Shown: in pieces, positions 8,801 through 17,036 of the stretch
How the letters are laid out: each line of letters begins with the position of its first letter
How positions within the stretch are numbered: the first letter of the stretch is position 1
NCBI RefSeq assembly: GCF_042643165.1
Contig: NZ_JBHRSH010000001.1
Coordinates: forward strand, 558,001-622,000
DNA length: 64,000 nt
Source of the DNA: Hyphococcus aureus
GTDB taxonomy: Bacteria; Pseudomonadota; Alphaproteobacteria; Caulobacterales; Parvularculaceae
Direction: 5' to 3'
The notes under the pieces: model-generated
Told to the model about the DNA's origin: nothing
The model's database searches: none
The model's input: only the letters and a program-made list of their open reading frames with translations
Made by a program: the position numbers and the translations under genes

Positions 8801-8849
8801 CCACAACGCCGCTGGCCGGAGGCGAAACGTCCGGCGGCGCTGGTTCTGA

Positions 8850-10604
8850 TCAGGCGGCCTCGATGGCGGGCGCGGGCGCTTCGCTCGCCTCGAACAGGCC
8901 CGCGATCCGGGCCCATTGATCGGCGGGCGGACAGGCTGCGCCGTCCACAAGGCGGCGGGGCGGCGTCGCCATCCACGCGGGAAGCCAACGCTCACGGGCG
9001 TCTTCGCCGCCGAGATTGAGCCGGTCCCGGATCACGGCTTTTTGCGCTTTCGCCGTGTCGGTGAGCACGGATTTCGCGGTTGTGGCGCCTGCTAGGCTCG
9101 CGACCATGGCGTTGATCGCGCGCTTGTCGCGCAAGAGCTCGAAAAAGGCTTCGTCCGGCGTCCACCACGCCCCGAGCTTTGCGCCGGTCACATGGAGCGC
9201 CGCTTCCACGGTCGCGGAACCGGCTTCCAGCGTTTCGCCCATGACAAAGGCGGCGACGCCCATGACTTGGCCGTCAGTCATCTTCAACAGCGCCGCGAGC
9301 ACTTCACAAAGCCGCCAATCGTCGCCGTTCTGATCGACGCCTTCAAAACTGACGCCATCGGCGGAGAACAATTCCGCGACCGCGACGCGGCGCTCTTCGA
9401 AGCGCGCCGCCGCCGCGCTCGCTTCGACGCTTTCACGGGTCGTTTCCCTTGCGCGGGGCTGGTGCGCGCGCACCTGCCAAAGCGCCGATCCGGCGACGGC
9501 GTGGGCGATCATCAAGCGCATCGCGACGCCGGGCTTGGCGACAAGTTCGGCGCGCGCCGCTGCGTGGCGGTACAGCGCGACGTAATCCGCTATGGGACTG
9601 GACATTTCCGGGCGAACGGCCTGTGGCGCATCGGCTTCCGCTTCGCCCGCTTTCCCATTTTTGAGTTTCCGCGCCTCGGCGCTCGTCACATAGCCCTCGT
9701 GAAAGGTCACGGTCCCGTCATGGCGGATTTCGACGAAGACGCGCCCGCCCTTCGCGCGGGAGCGCTTTTCGTAATCCCATGAATGGAAGAACGCGCCGCG
9801 CTCCAAGACGGTCACGTCACGCCAGCCTTTATCGCGAAAGGCGTCAATCCGTTCCGAAATCGCGCGGGATTGCGCTTCCCAGAACTTGTCCGCCGACGCG
9901 AAGACCCCGAAATCGCCGAACAGGTCGTTGGCGATCTCGCCTTCATAAGCGGCCAGATCGAACAGCGCCTTGTCGGTGGTGATCGCGGCGCCGCCCGCCA
10001 CCCATGCCCGGCACTGGCGGCCCATGGGGGCTTGGGTTTCATCGTCGCGGTAAAGGCGCAACCATTCTTCTTGGCGAGCCTTCGTCGCGAGGGTCAATGC
10101 ACGTATCGTCGATGCATCGATCTCCTCCGCCGCATAGAGCTTGCGAACGCCCTCGCTCAAATTCGCGAGCGCCAAGATGCGCTTCACGTCGCGCTCATCG
10201 ACGCCGAAATAATCGGCGATCTCGGGAACGGATCGCCCCTTTTTGGCGAGGCGCGCGAAGGCTTCATATTGCTGCATTTCGGTCGGAGGCTCGACGCCGA
10301 CATTCTCGATGATCGAGGCCTCGACGGCGGCGGCGTCATCGCCCGGCGCCATGATGACGCATGGCGCCTCTTGGCGCTTTCCCGTCTCTTTCTCCTTGCG
10401 GCGAAGCGCGAAGAGGCGCCGCCGTCCGGCGACGACGCCCCACCCCTCGCCTTCGCGGCGGACAGCCAAGGGTTTCAGGACGCCGGATTTCAAAACGGAA
10501 GGGTAGATGTCGTCCGTGTTGGGCGGCTTTCGCCCGTGGCGCATATTGAGTTTCGAGACGTGCATCTCGTCGATGGGAAGATATTTCAACGGGTAGCGGC
10601 TCAT
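8850..10604 (-). CDS. ParB/Spo0J-like DNA-binding protein of conjugative element
   Basis: About 584 residues from ATG 10604, which has an AAGGAGG ribosome-binding site. The N-terminal ParB domain includes LNMRHGRKPPNTDDIYPSV..GVLKPLAVRR and GVVAGRRRLFALRR. The central HTH has PTEMQQYEAFARLAKKGRSVPEIADYFGVDERDVKRILALANL. A long C-terminal region of about 350 residues is unlike chromosomal ParB. No ParA is adjacent, so a role in element maintenance or regulation is more likely than classical segregation. It forms an operon with the gene at 10652 and ardA. Confidence 0.8.
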   Translation of the reverse strand: MSRYPLKYLPIDEMHVSKLNMRHGRKPPNTDDIYPSVLKSGVLKPLAVRREGEGWGVVAGRRRLFALRRKEKETGKRQEAPCVIMAPGDDAAAVEASIIENVGVEPPTEMQQYEAFARLAKKGRSVPEIADYFGVDERDVKRILALANLSEGVRKLYAAEEIDASTIRALTLATKARQEEWLRLYRDDETQAPMGRQCRAWVAGGAAITTDKALFDLAAYEGEIANDLFGDFGVFASADKFWEAQSRAISERIDAFRDKGWRDVTVLERGAFFHSWDYEKRSRAKGGRVFVEIRHDGTVTFHEGYVTSAEARKLKNGKAGEAEADAPQAVRPEMSSPIADYVALYRHAAARAELVAKPGVAMRLMIAHAVAGSALWQVRAHQPRARETTRESVEASAAAARFEERRVAVAELFSADGVSFEGVDQNGDDWRLCEVLAALLKMTDGQVMGVAAFVMGETLEAGSATVEAALHVTGAKLGAWWTPDEAFFELLRDKRAINAMVASLAGATTAKSVLTDTAKAQKAVIRDRLNLGGEDARERWLPAWMATPPRRLVDGAACPPADQWARIAGLFEASEAPAPAIEAA

Positions 10605-10651
10605 GGGTTGCCTCCTTGGCTTGGTTGGTGAAGTCGAGAAGGCGCGCGGCG

Positions 10652-11137
10652 TCAGCCGCGCGCTTCTGTCAGCGGATGTCCGGCGCAAAGCCGCGCGAGC
10701 GCGGCGCGGGCTGCGTCAAGGGCTTCGGGCAAAAGTTCGTTCGCGACTTCCGTGAGATAGGAATTATCGGAACCCGGATAATTCGCCTCGACGCCCCACA
10801 GGCTCGCGGCGTGGCCAGCGAGGGTTACGCCTTCGCGCGAAACGGAAAGAACGACGCCGCAATAGAACCATTCGTCATTGCGCCATGCGGCCATAATTGC
10901 TTCGGCTTCGGCTCGCGACTCGGCGAGACGCTGGCGCCAGTTGGGGCCGGGGCCGATGAATCCGGGATCGCCGATATATTCCGAGGGCCAGAAGCCGTCC
11001 TGGCGCTTATCGGGCGCGTCTGGGCAGTCGTCGCGGACGACGCGCGCGGCGATCTCGAAGCCGTCCGCTTCGCAAGCGATGCTGTCGCCCTCGCAGACAA
11101 AGCTGTCGAATTTTTCGGTGAAGGTCATGGCGATCAC
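10652..11137 (-). CDS. Conserved hypothetical protein between ardA and parB-like gene
   Basis: 161 residues, acidic, with no recognised catalytic motif. Features seen: FVCEGDSIACEADGFEIAARVVRDD near the N-terminus and YIGDPGFIGPGPNWRQ in the middle. A GTG start at 11137 overlaps the ardA stop by 4 bp (GTGA); an ATG at 11128 is the alternative. Proteins of this type accompany ardA on alphaproteobacterial plasmids and ICEs. Function unknown. Confidence 0.7.
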   Translation of the reverse strand: MIAMTFTEKFDSFVCEGDSIACEADGFEIAARVVRDDCPDAPDKRQDGFWPSEYIGDPGFIGPGPNWRQRLAESRAEAEAIMAAWRNDEWFYCGVVLSVSREGVTLAGHAASLWGVEANYPGSDNSYLTEVANELLPEALDAARAALARLCAGHPLTEARG

Positions 11138-11697
11138 CGCGACCAGAAGATGTGGACTTCTTCAAAGCCCGTCTCAACGGTGAAGATTTCGCCATTGAGT
11201 TCGATGTCACGGCCCATGGCTTCATAGTCGATATAATGCTCAAGGCTCTCGGGAATTTTCACGCCCGTTTGTTCGGTGAACTCATAGGCGAAATCTTCGA
11301 GGCTCTTATATTCGCCCGCATAGTCCTCCATGGCGGCGCGCGCCTCGTCCAAGTCGCCGCAGAAATGCGCGACAAGCTTTCCGGCGAGCTCGCCATGCTC
11401 CTCGATGAACGCCGCCAAGTCGCAGACGGACTCGAAGCCTGCATATTCGGAAATCTCGGCGCCGTTAAATCCCTCGTAATCGTGGATCGCCCATTCCTCG
11501 GCGCCGGGTTCCGGGCTTGCGGCAAGCATCGCCGCAACCCGCTCCCGGATTTCGTCCGGGTCCGTCACATCGATCCAGCGCCCGTGCAGAATTCCGGCAT
11601 TGTAGCTGGCGAGACACGCCACATAGATGCGCGGCGCGTCCCGATCCGCCGGCGCCGCGCCCGCGTCTTGCTCATTCGTCTGTTGCTGTTCGCACAT
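11134..11697 (-). CDS. ardA: Antirestriction protein ArdA
   Basis: 187 residues, very acidic. ArdA mimics bent B-form DNA and blocks type I restriction enzymes as the element enters a new host. Seen: IYVACLASYNAGILHGRWID at the N-terminus, then EWAIHDYEGF and the family's HFCGDLDEARAAMEDYAGEYKSLEDFAYEF region near the C-terminus. Its leader is occupied by a 182-bp inverted repeat. First gene of the ardA-hypothetical-parB-like operon. Confidence 0.92.
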   Translation of the reverse strand: MCEQQQTNEQDAGAAPADRDAPRIYVACLASYNAGILHGRWIDVTDPDEIRERVAAMLAASPEPGAEEWAIHDYEGFNGAEISEYAGFESVCDLAAFIEEHGELAGKLVAHFCGDLDEARAAMEDYAGEYKSLEDFAYEFTEQTGVKIPESLEHYIDYEAMGRDIELNGEIFTVETGFEEVHIFWSR

Positions 11698-11728
11698 AGC
11701 TCGCCTCCTTTGCTCTCCGCCCCGCGCA

Positions 11729-11910
11729 ATTTCCCCGGCAGGCGGGGTGGGCGGCGGAAAGAAGGGTCAGCCCGAGGGTCAGAGCCGGGCGCGCAAGGGG
11801 CACCAGGTAGGAAGCCTCTCCACCTCAAGACGAGAAAATCCCCGGCCCCTTGCGCGGCCGGCGCCCTCGGGCAGACACGCCGCCCGCCCACCCCGACTGC
11901 CTGGGGAAAT
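11729..11910. repeat. Large imperfect inverted repeat upstream of ardA
   Basis: The 11698-12047 gap holds no gene but folds strongly. The outer arms start ATTTCCCC (11729) and end GGGGAAAT (11910) and include GGGGTGGGC pairing with GCCCACCCC. The inner arms CCCGAGGG...GCGCAAGGGGC (11771-11801) pair with GCCCCTTGCGC...CCCTCGGG (11845-11871). Further short palindromes follow (GGCGCGC-ATG-GCGCGCC; CCGGACC-AAA-GGTCCGG near 11950-11966). It matches the class of hairpin upstream of ardA/ssb-type leading genes that can act as a promoter in single-stranded DNA; this role is inferred. Confidence 0.7.
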
Positions 11911-12047
11911 GAATCAAAAAGCCGGCGCGCATGGCGCGCCGTCCTTGTCCGGACCAAAGGTCCGGCCGCGTCAGGGATGAGCGTCCGACAGGATCGAGAC
12001 GAATGCTTTATTCGGCTTGGGGCGAAGCCCGCCGGCCCGGCGCCGCC

Positions 12048-12536
12048 TCAGCGGCGGACGCCCGCATTCAAAAGGGCCAGCAAAGGCTGGCGCTTTTTGT
12101 CGCTTTCTTCCCGGGAGAGAAGTTCGAGCAGGATCTGCGGCAATGTGACGACGTGGCCGGCGCAATATCGGATGCGTTCAAGAAATATGTCTTCGCGCAT
12201 CGCGTCAGCCGTTCTCACCTGATCGGCGCAAACATAGACGTCGTAACCTTCGAGCAGCATGGACAGCGCAATTTGCGTGACTGCGCCTTCAAGGAGCGCG
12301 CCGAATAGAATGAGCGAACGACGTTTCAACTCGCCAAATTTGGCGATGAAGGCGCTGTCGACGACAAAGTCGGCGCCTCCCCGCAAGTCGAGAAGCGGCG
12401 CCCCGATCGCCTCGGCGAGATCTGCGGCCAAGGACCATTGCAACACTTCGCTGTTTGCTCCGCCGCTTATCGCCAGCGGCTCTTCGACGAGAACAATTGC
12501 GCAGTTTCGCGCTGCAATCATGGGTTCCCCGGCCAT
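12048..12536 (-). CDS. Isochorismatase-fold protein lacking the catalytic cysteine
   Basis: 162 residues. The Rossmann-like pattern FGALLEGAVTQIALSMLLEGYDVYVCAD matches the isochorismatase/cysteine-hydrolase core, where active enzymes have a cysteine in 'GxxTxxCVxxTA'. Here that position reads GAVTQIA. The N-terminal Asp of active members also appears replaced (IVLVEEP). The protein is therefore probably non-catalytic, a binding or regulatory relative. It is the last gene of the luxR-luxI-phyH-araC run, 47 bp after araC. Confidence 0.6.
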   Translation of the reverse strand: MAGEPMIAARNCAIVLVEEPLAISGGANSEVLQWSLAADLAEAIGAPLLDLRGGADFVVDSAFIAKFGELKRRSLILFGALLEGAVTQIALSMLLEGYDVYVCADQVRTADAMREDIFLERIRYCAGHVVTLPQILLELLSREESDKKRQPLLALLNAGVRR

Positions 12537-12583
12537 TCGAACGCTCCTTTATTCGCCTTGCGCGACGTCGCTCTTGCCATTCG

Positions 12584-13480
12584 CTAACGGCTCTTTGCTT
12601 TGTACGCGGACGGCGTGACGCCGACGAAGCGGCGAAAACTTTCCGAGAAATGACCGTGGCTTGAAAAACCAAGCGCATGGGCGACCGTCGTGACCGTGGC
12701 TTCTGACCTGGCGAGGAGTTCGCAGGCGCGGGCGATGCGGCGCTCGGTGAGATAGCGATGCGGCGCAACGCCCGCCGATGTTCGGAACGCGCTCGCGAAA
12801 TGATGGGGGCTCAATTCTGCGACGCGCGCGAGTTCGGTTTGAGTCAATTCTTCGCCGAGATGAGCTTCGATGAATTCGACGACCCGGCGCAGGCGCCGGA
12901 TATCAAGACCGCCGTCAGTTGTGCGGCTGGACCTTGCGCCGGCGTAGTTGCGGAGAATGTGCACCGCGAGAACGACGCCCAACGATTCAAGATAAGGTGG
13001 CCCCGACCAGCCGCCGAACTGGAGTTCGAGGCGCAGCTTTGCAATGAGCGAGTCGATATCGGGATCGCGCATGCCGAACCGCGCACGAATGGCGTCCTCT
13101 TCGCGAATACCGGTTTCGCGCAGCAGCGTTTCGATGAGCGCAGGCTCGAATGCGACAGTGAACAGCGTCGGTCTGGCGTTCCACTGCGAATGACAAGGCA
13201 TGCCGGCCGGAACGATCTGCGCCGAGTTCGGCAGCAGCCAGTGGCGGCGTGATTGATCGTCTCCATTCGGACGCCATTCTAGCTCGAAAGCGTCGCTTTC
13301 GATCACGGCGACGACGAGCTGAGCGGATCCGATTTCGACGCCGTCATTCGCCGCAAGACGGCCGCGGCTGACAGTGACGCCGCCGGCGCTCAAGCGACTG
13401 CAAAGCATGAAGCCCGGCGACGGCTTCGCGCCCGCGAAGTCGATGAGTTCATTTCGCCGCCAGCGATACGCCGCTGTCAT
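12584..13480 (-). CDS. AraC/XylS-family transcriptional regulator
   Basis: About 298 residues from ATG 13480, chosen for its GGAGG ribosome-binding site (AACGGAGGCCGCGATG). The C-terminal double HTH is clear: LGEELTQTELARVAELSPHHFASAFRT and SEATVTTVAHALGFSSHGHFSESFRRFVG. The N-terminal half is a ligand-sensing type region without a named domain. It overlaps phyH by 32 bp, so it is part of the quorum-sensing operon. Confidence 0.9.
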   Translation of the reverse strand: MTAAYRWRRNELIDFAGAKPSPGFMLCSRLSAGGVTVSRGRLAANDGVEIGSAQLVVAVIESDAFELEWRPNGDDQSRRHWLLPNSAQIVPAGMPCHSQWNARPTLFTVAFEPALIETLLRETGIREEDAIRARFGMRDPDIDSLIAKLRLELQFGGWSGPPYLESLGVVLAVHILRNYAGARSSRTTDGGLDIRRLRRVVEFIEAHLGEELTQTELARVAELSPHHFASAFRTSAGVAPHRYLTERRIARACELLARSEATVTTVAHALGFSSHGHFSESFRRFVGVTPSAYKAKSR

Positions 13481-14405
13481 CGCGGCCTCCGTTTGCGGCT
13501 TCGTGTTCGCGGGCGGCGAGGCCATCGTAATACTGGCGCATCAACTCGTAATGCTCGTCTTTCAGCGCATCGGTGAACGGGAGATGTTCCGGCGCCCGAT
13601 CGCCTGTGAGAAGAACGCTCGGGCACTGGCCTTCATAATTGCCGAGGCTCGGCAGGTGCTGGCGGTAGCCGGCGAGCGCCGCGACATCTGGCGGAAACGA
13701 CCGCGCGATGTGCGGCGGATAGGCGAGCCACTGGTTTTCCCAGGGCTTCAGCCAGCCGAGACAGTAGGACATGATGAGTCCGCGGCGCGGCTTTGCGCTC
13801 CGGTTGGCGCCGCCGGAATGCAGGGTCGAGCCGAGAAAGAACAGCGCCGAGCCTCTCGGCATCACCGCAGAAACGGCGTCTTCATCAGGGAGCATTTCTT
13901 CCGGGTTAGCGAGATGGCTCTTCGGCCAAAGCCTTGTCGCGCCGTTCTCGTTTGTGAAATCATCGAGCGCCCACATCACGTTGACCATGTATTGCATGGC
14001 GCCCTTGGGACCGGCCCACATGTCCTGGTCGCGATGCGGGGCTTGTACGGGCGCGCCCGGGTGAATCTCGATCGCCTGGGTCAGGTTGAGCTGAAGGCAC
14101 TGGCACCATGCGCCGATGACACTTTCTACGACGTGCAAGACTGACGGATGCATGACGATTTCTTGCGCCTCGCGCGAACGCCTCAGCACGGCGCCGAAGC
14201 GTTTCGTCTCGGCGCCGTAGAACATGCCCCGGCCGAAGGAAGCCGCCTCGAAATGCGGATCGAGTTCGCCGCAAAGCCGGTCGATCGACGCCGGATCGAG
14301 GAGCGCCGGCGCAATGACGTAACCGTCCGCGAGGAGCCGGCTTGCGAGCGCGTCGCCATCGATATCCGTCGAATCGAACGTTTGTCTGTTGGTGATAGTC
14401 TGCAT
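13449..14405 (-). CDS. Phytanoyl-CoA dioxygenase (PhyH) family Fe(II)/2-oxoglutarate oxygenase
   Basis: 318 residues. The iron-binding facial triad is visible: HRDQDMW (His and Asp), and a distal His in STLHSGGANRSAKPRRG followed by the 2-oxoglutarate-binding arginine. PhyH enzymes hydroxylate small organic substrates. It sits 18 bp downstream of luxI and overlaps araC, so it is co-transcribed with the signal synthase. It may modify the homoserine lactone, its acyl precursor or an unrelated metabolite; the substrate cannot be read from sequence. Confidence 0.88.
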   Translation of the reverse strand: MQTITNRQTFDSTDIDGDALASRLLADGYVIAPALLDPASIDRLCGELDPHFEAASFGRGMFYGAETKRFGAVLRRSREAQEIVMHPSVLHVVESVIGAWCQCLQLNLTQAIEIHPGAPVQAPHRDQDMWAGPKGAMQYMVNVMWALDDFTNENGATRLWPKSHLANPEEMLPDEDAVSAVMPRGSALFFLGSTLHSGGANRSAKPRRGLIMSYCLGWLKPWENQWLAYPPHIARSFPPDVAALAGYRQHLPSLGNYEGQCPSVLLTGDRAPEHLPFTDALKDEHYELMRQYYDGLAAREHEAANGGRDDSGVSLAAK

Positions 14406-14423
14406 GAGAATGTCTCCGATTGT

Positions 14424-15041
14424 TTAGGCGGCAAGTTCCGATTGGTGATTTGAAAGGCGCGGCGCCGCTTTCGGACACCGCCAGTTCTCGGCGAGCAGGC
14501 CCGCCGTGTCGTCGTCCATGTGGATCTGAACGGCGCCGGCTGGCGCGCCATTGATTGACTCCGGCTGCCCAAGCGGCGTGCAGCGCCAGCCCGCGGAGAG
14601 AAGCTCCGACAGGAAGGCCATATGGCAGACAGCGGTGTAGCTTGTGACGCCCGCAATTGCCGCATAATCGATAATGCCGCGCGCCAGGATATTGCGCGCT
14701 GCGATGCGGTCCCTCTTGCGCAGCGGCAGGCAGAGCCGCGTGATCTCTCGAATATCGGGGCCTCGCGGAATGGCGGCGTCGCAGAGTTCGGGGAACACAG
14801 AGTCGAGGAGATGCGGCCGGTCCGTGCGCAGGAATCGTATTGAAGCGACATGCCGGTCCGTATCGTCGGAAAGGACCAGGTATAAAGCGTCATCGTCGTC
14901 GAAGGCGTCGCGCTCCTCGCCATTCTTATGCGAGAGGTCCCAACGGAAGATGTCGACGAAGAGCCGCTTGCGGTCGCGATGCATCGATCGCACGAGATCT
15001 GGAAACTCTTCGATATTGCGCCGGTCGATGAGGCGAAGCAT
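14424..15041 (-). CDS. luxI: Acyl-homoserine-lactone synthase, LuxI family
   Basis: 205 residues. It makes an N-acyl-homoserine lactone from S-adenosylmethionine and an acyl donor. Conserved LuxI residues are visible: RKRLFVDIFRWDL at the N-terminus, DALYLVL, HVASIRFLRTDRPHLLDSVFPELC, and EITRLCLP. Length is typical. It lies 79 bp downstream of luxR on the same strand. The Shine-Dalgarno is enclosed in a perfect 9-bp hairpin, which suggests translational control. Acyl chain length is not predictable here. Confidence 0.92.
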   Translation of the reverse strand: MLRLIDRRNIEEFPDLVRSMHRDRKRLFVDIFRWDLSHKNGEERDAFDDDDALYLVLSDDTDRHVASIRFLRTDRPHLLDSVFPELCDAAIPRGPDIREITRLCLPLRKRDRIAARNILARGIIDYAAIAGVTSYTAVCHMAFLSELLSAGWRCTPLGQPESINGAPAGAVQIHMDDDTAGLLAENWRCPKAAPRLSNHQSELAA

Positions 15042-15044
15042 GAG

Positions 15045-15070
15045 CCCTCCACGTTTTGCTGCGTGGAGGG
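15045..15070 (-). promoter_or_regulatory. Hairpin sequestering the luxI ribosome-binding site
   Basis: The luxI leader reads CCCTCCACG-CAGCAAAA-CGTGGAGGG, a perfect 9-bp stem with an 8-base loop. The GGAGGG at the 3' arm (15050-15045) is the only Shine-Dalgarno and ends 3 bases before the ATG at 15041. The stem lacks a following U-tract, which argues against a terminator. It would block ribosome access until opened. Confidence 0.7.
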
Positions 15071-15095
15071 TTCCCCGATCTCGCCTTCAAGTCAT

Positions 15096-15111
15096 TGTGC
15101 CTTTCGGCACA
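15096..15111. promoter_or_regulatory. Candidate lux/tra-box palindrome between luxR and luxI
   Basis: TGTGCC-TTTC-GGCACA, a perfect 6+4+6 inverted repeat, 55 bp upstream of the luxI start. LuxR/TraR boxes are 18-20 bp palindromes, often with GTGC...GCAC half-sites, in front of luxI genes. The alternative is a small intrinsic hairpin at the end of luxR. Confidence 0.45.
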
Positions 15112-15120
15112 TTGACCGGA

Positions 15121-15897
15121 CTATCGAAGCGCGTCGACGAGTCCGATCTGTCCTTCGAAGAGCGCGCGCATGACGACCTGCATGCGGCTGCCGACCTCGT
15201 AATGGGCGCGCGCGTCTTCGATATGCCGTTTCACTGTGCCTTCCGATATGCCCAATATCTTGCCGATTTCCCAATTCGACTTGCCCCGCGCGGCGAATAG
15301 CACGCATTCGAGCTGGCGTTGCGTCAATGGCCCTTTAATGGGACGCTTTGCTTCGGGAAAGGCGTTGAACACCATTGCACGCGCCGCCTGAAATGCGAAT
15401 CCGCCGATGAGCTGCGCCATTTTGAGATTGTCATGCGGCAAGGCGCGTCCGGCAGCCATTGCAAAGTTGCAGCTTCCGTTCGCTTCGCCCGGCACATGAG
15501 CGGGAACCGTGTATCCATCATCGATTCCTGCCTTGACGGTGCGCTCGCGAATTTCGCGATGCGCCTCGGTCACCGGAATGAGCGTTGGTATTTCCGACCA
15601 GCAGAACCCGACATTGGTGCGCTGGCTCGCCAACAGGACCGGATCGTTGGCGACGATATTGTCGGCGATATAGCGTTCGATCCAGCTTTCGGGATAGGTG
15701 CCGAGCGCGACGAGTTCGCCTTCCTCCATATGCGTCAAGGCTTCGCTATAGCCGCTGAGGTCGACATGGTGAATGAGCGCGAAATAGTCGAATCCCATTT
15801 CGGTCGTGATGTCAGCCAAAAGTCCGCGTAGCTCCGATGGGCTGCCGAGGGTCCGAGATTTGTCGACAAACGCCTGGACGGCGTTCAGGCCGGTCAT
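15121..15897 (-). CDS. luxR: LuxR-family autoinducer-binding transcriptional regulator
   Basis: 258 residues. An N-terminal autoinducer-binding domain (about 20-165) is followed by a GerE-type HTH (about 185-250): LTQRQLECVLFAARGKSNWEIGKILGISEGTVKRHIEDA. It is upstream of luxI in the same orientation, the usual cognate arrangement. It is divergent from the GntR gene of the lasso locus across about 300 bp. Confidence 0.92.
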   Translation of the reverse strand: MTGLNAVQAFVDKSRTLGSPSELRGLLADITTEMGFDYFALIHHVDLSGYSEALTHMEEGELVALGTYPESWIERYIADNIVANDPVLLASQRTNVGFCWSEIPTLIPVTEAHREIRERTVKAGIDDGYTVPAHVPGEANGSCNFAMAAGRALPHDNLKMAQLIGGFAFQAARAMVFNAFPEAKRPIKGPLTQRQLECVLFAARGKSNWEIGKILGISEGTVKRHIEDARAHYEVGSRMQVVMRALFEGQIGLVDALR

Positions 15898-16201
15898 CGA
15901 TTGCCCTCTCCTTCCCGACTCGCTCTGAACGGCTATCGAACCAATGGATAAGCGTAATCGAGCTAATTCTAAAATTGACGAAAAGTATTTCGACGGAGTC
16001 TATTAATCTCAGAGAGTAACAATCTCAGGTAGAATCTGGAAGCGCAATTACATATTTCTGGTTAACTCTAACATTGAAGCATACACAGGACCCGCGCACG
16101 CGTAGCCGTTCCCGTGTGCGCGCAAATGTGCAAACGAGCAACGCCGCTTTCGATTAACGCTGCTGCGCTTGATTGCAGGCGAACGAATCACAACGAAGCC
16201 G
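15898..16201. other. AT-rich divergent intergenic region between luxR and gntR
   Basis: About 300 bp without a credible gene. It is noticeably AT-richer than its surroundings. A direct repeat AATCTCAG occurs at 16005-16012 and 16021-16028. It should hold the promoters of both the quorum-sensing operon and the lasso-locus regulator; no clear promoter elements were recognised. Confidence 0.5.
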
Positions 16202-16864
16202 ATGGCCGGGCGAGTCTCGATAACGGAAAGCATGTACCGCACGTTGATGGAACGTGTGCTCGCCGGTGCGTTTTCACCCGGCGCGCGGATCGACGTAAAT
16301 GAGATCGCTGCTGCCGATGGCGTCAGTCCGACCCCCGTGCGCAATGCGCTTAATCGGCTGGTCGGCGCAGGACTTCTCGTATCGCACTCCAACGAAGGCT
16401 TTTTTGCGCCGATCCTTTCCGAGCAGTATGTGCGCGAACTTTATGATTCCAGCGCTGCACTTCTCGGGTTCGCCATCGCCAGGGCGGCCAATGTGCGGCC
16501 GCCGCCAAAGTCCGCTCCCATCAGTCGCGCCCGCGCTGACGGAGCGATTGAGCAGCGCACCGAGGCGGCGTTTCGAGACATTATGCAGCTCTGCGCCAAT
16601 ACTCAGCTTTGCGCTGCGCTGGACGACATCGCGCTTCGGCTGAGGCCGGTTCGCGTTCACGAAAGCGGAGTGATAGTTAATGGAGCGGCCGAGTTGCGTA
16701 GAATTCTACGGGTCTATGAGGCGTTCGATTTAACAGAACTCGACCGGCTCATCGGCGCATATCATCGCCGCCGCATCCGCCTTGCATCCGAATTGCTTGC
16801 GAAGATGCAGCAGGGCGATCCTCGCCCTGCTGCTGCCGCTCGACCGGCAGGCGAGCGTGCATAA
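16202..16864 (+). CDS. GntR-family transcriptional regulator upstream of lasso operon
   Basis: About 220 residues from ATG 16202; a TTG at 16169 would add 11 residues. The N-terminal winged helix is clear: YRTLMERVLAGAFSPGARIDVNEIAAADGVSPTPVRNALNRLVGAGLL. The C-terminal helical effector domain is FCD-like. The 172-bp gap to the lasso precursor gene and shared orientation suggest it controls the lasso operon. Ligand unknown. Confidence 0.82.
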   Translation: MAGRVSITESMYRTLMERVLAGAFSPGARIDVNEIAAADGVSPTPVRNALNRLVGAGLLVSHSNEGFFAPILSEQYVRELYDSSAALLGFAIARAANVRPPPKSAPISRARADGAIEQRTEAAFRDIMQLCANTQLCAALDDIALRLRPVRVHESGVIVNGAAELRRILRVYEAFDLTELDRLIGAYHRRRIRLASELLAKMQQGDPRPAAAARPAGERA

Positions 16865-17036
16865 AACACCCTGTACGGAGAATATTTCCGGATAATTTTT
16901 TAGATGAGCGTCATCTTGCTGAATTCCAATCACAATATTCTGATGATTTTCTCACAATTGCTTAGGGATAGCAGCGCCCCGCTTCTAGACTCCACTCCGC
17001 CATGATCCCCATGGCGCAACCGATAGGAGCAAAGTC

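Noticed and set aside
8474..8995. Open frames inside the DUF736 leader
   Set aside because: They cross an inverted repeat and a terminator and encode Arg/Pro-rich sequence without domains.
11152..12222. Plus-strand open frame of 356 codons spanning ardA and the inverted repeat
   Set aside because: It runs antisense to ardA and through a self-complementary region; the Arg/Pro-rich translation has no domain.
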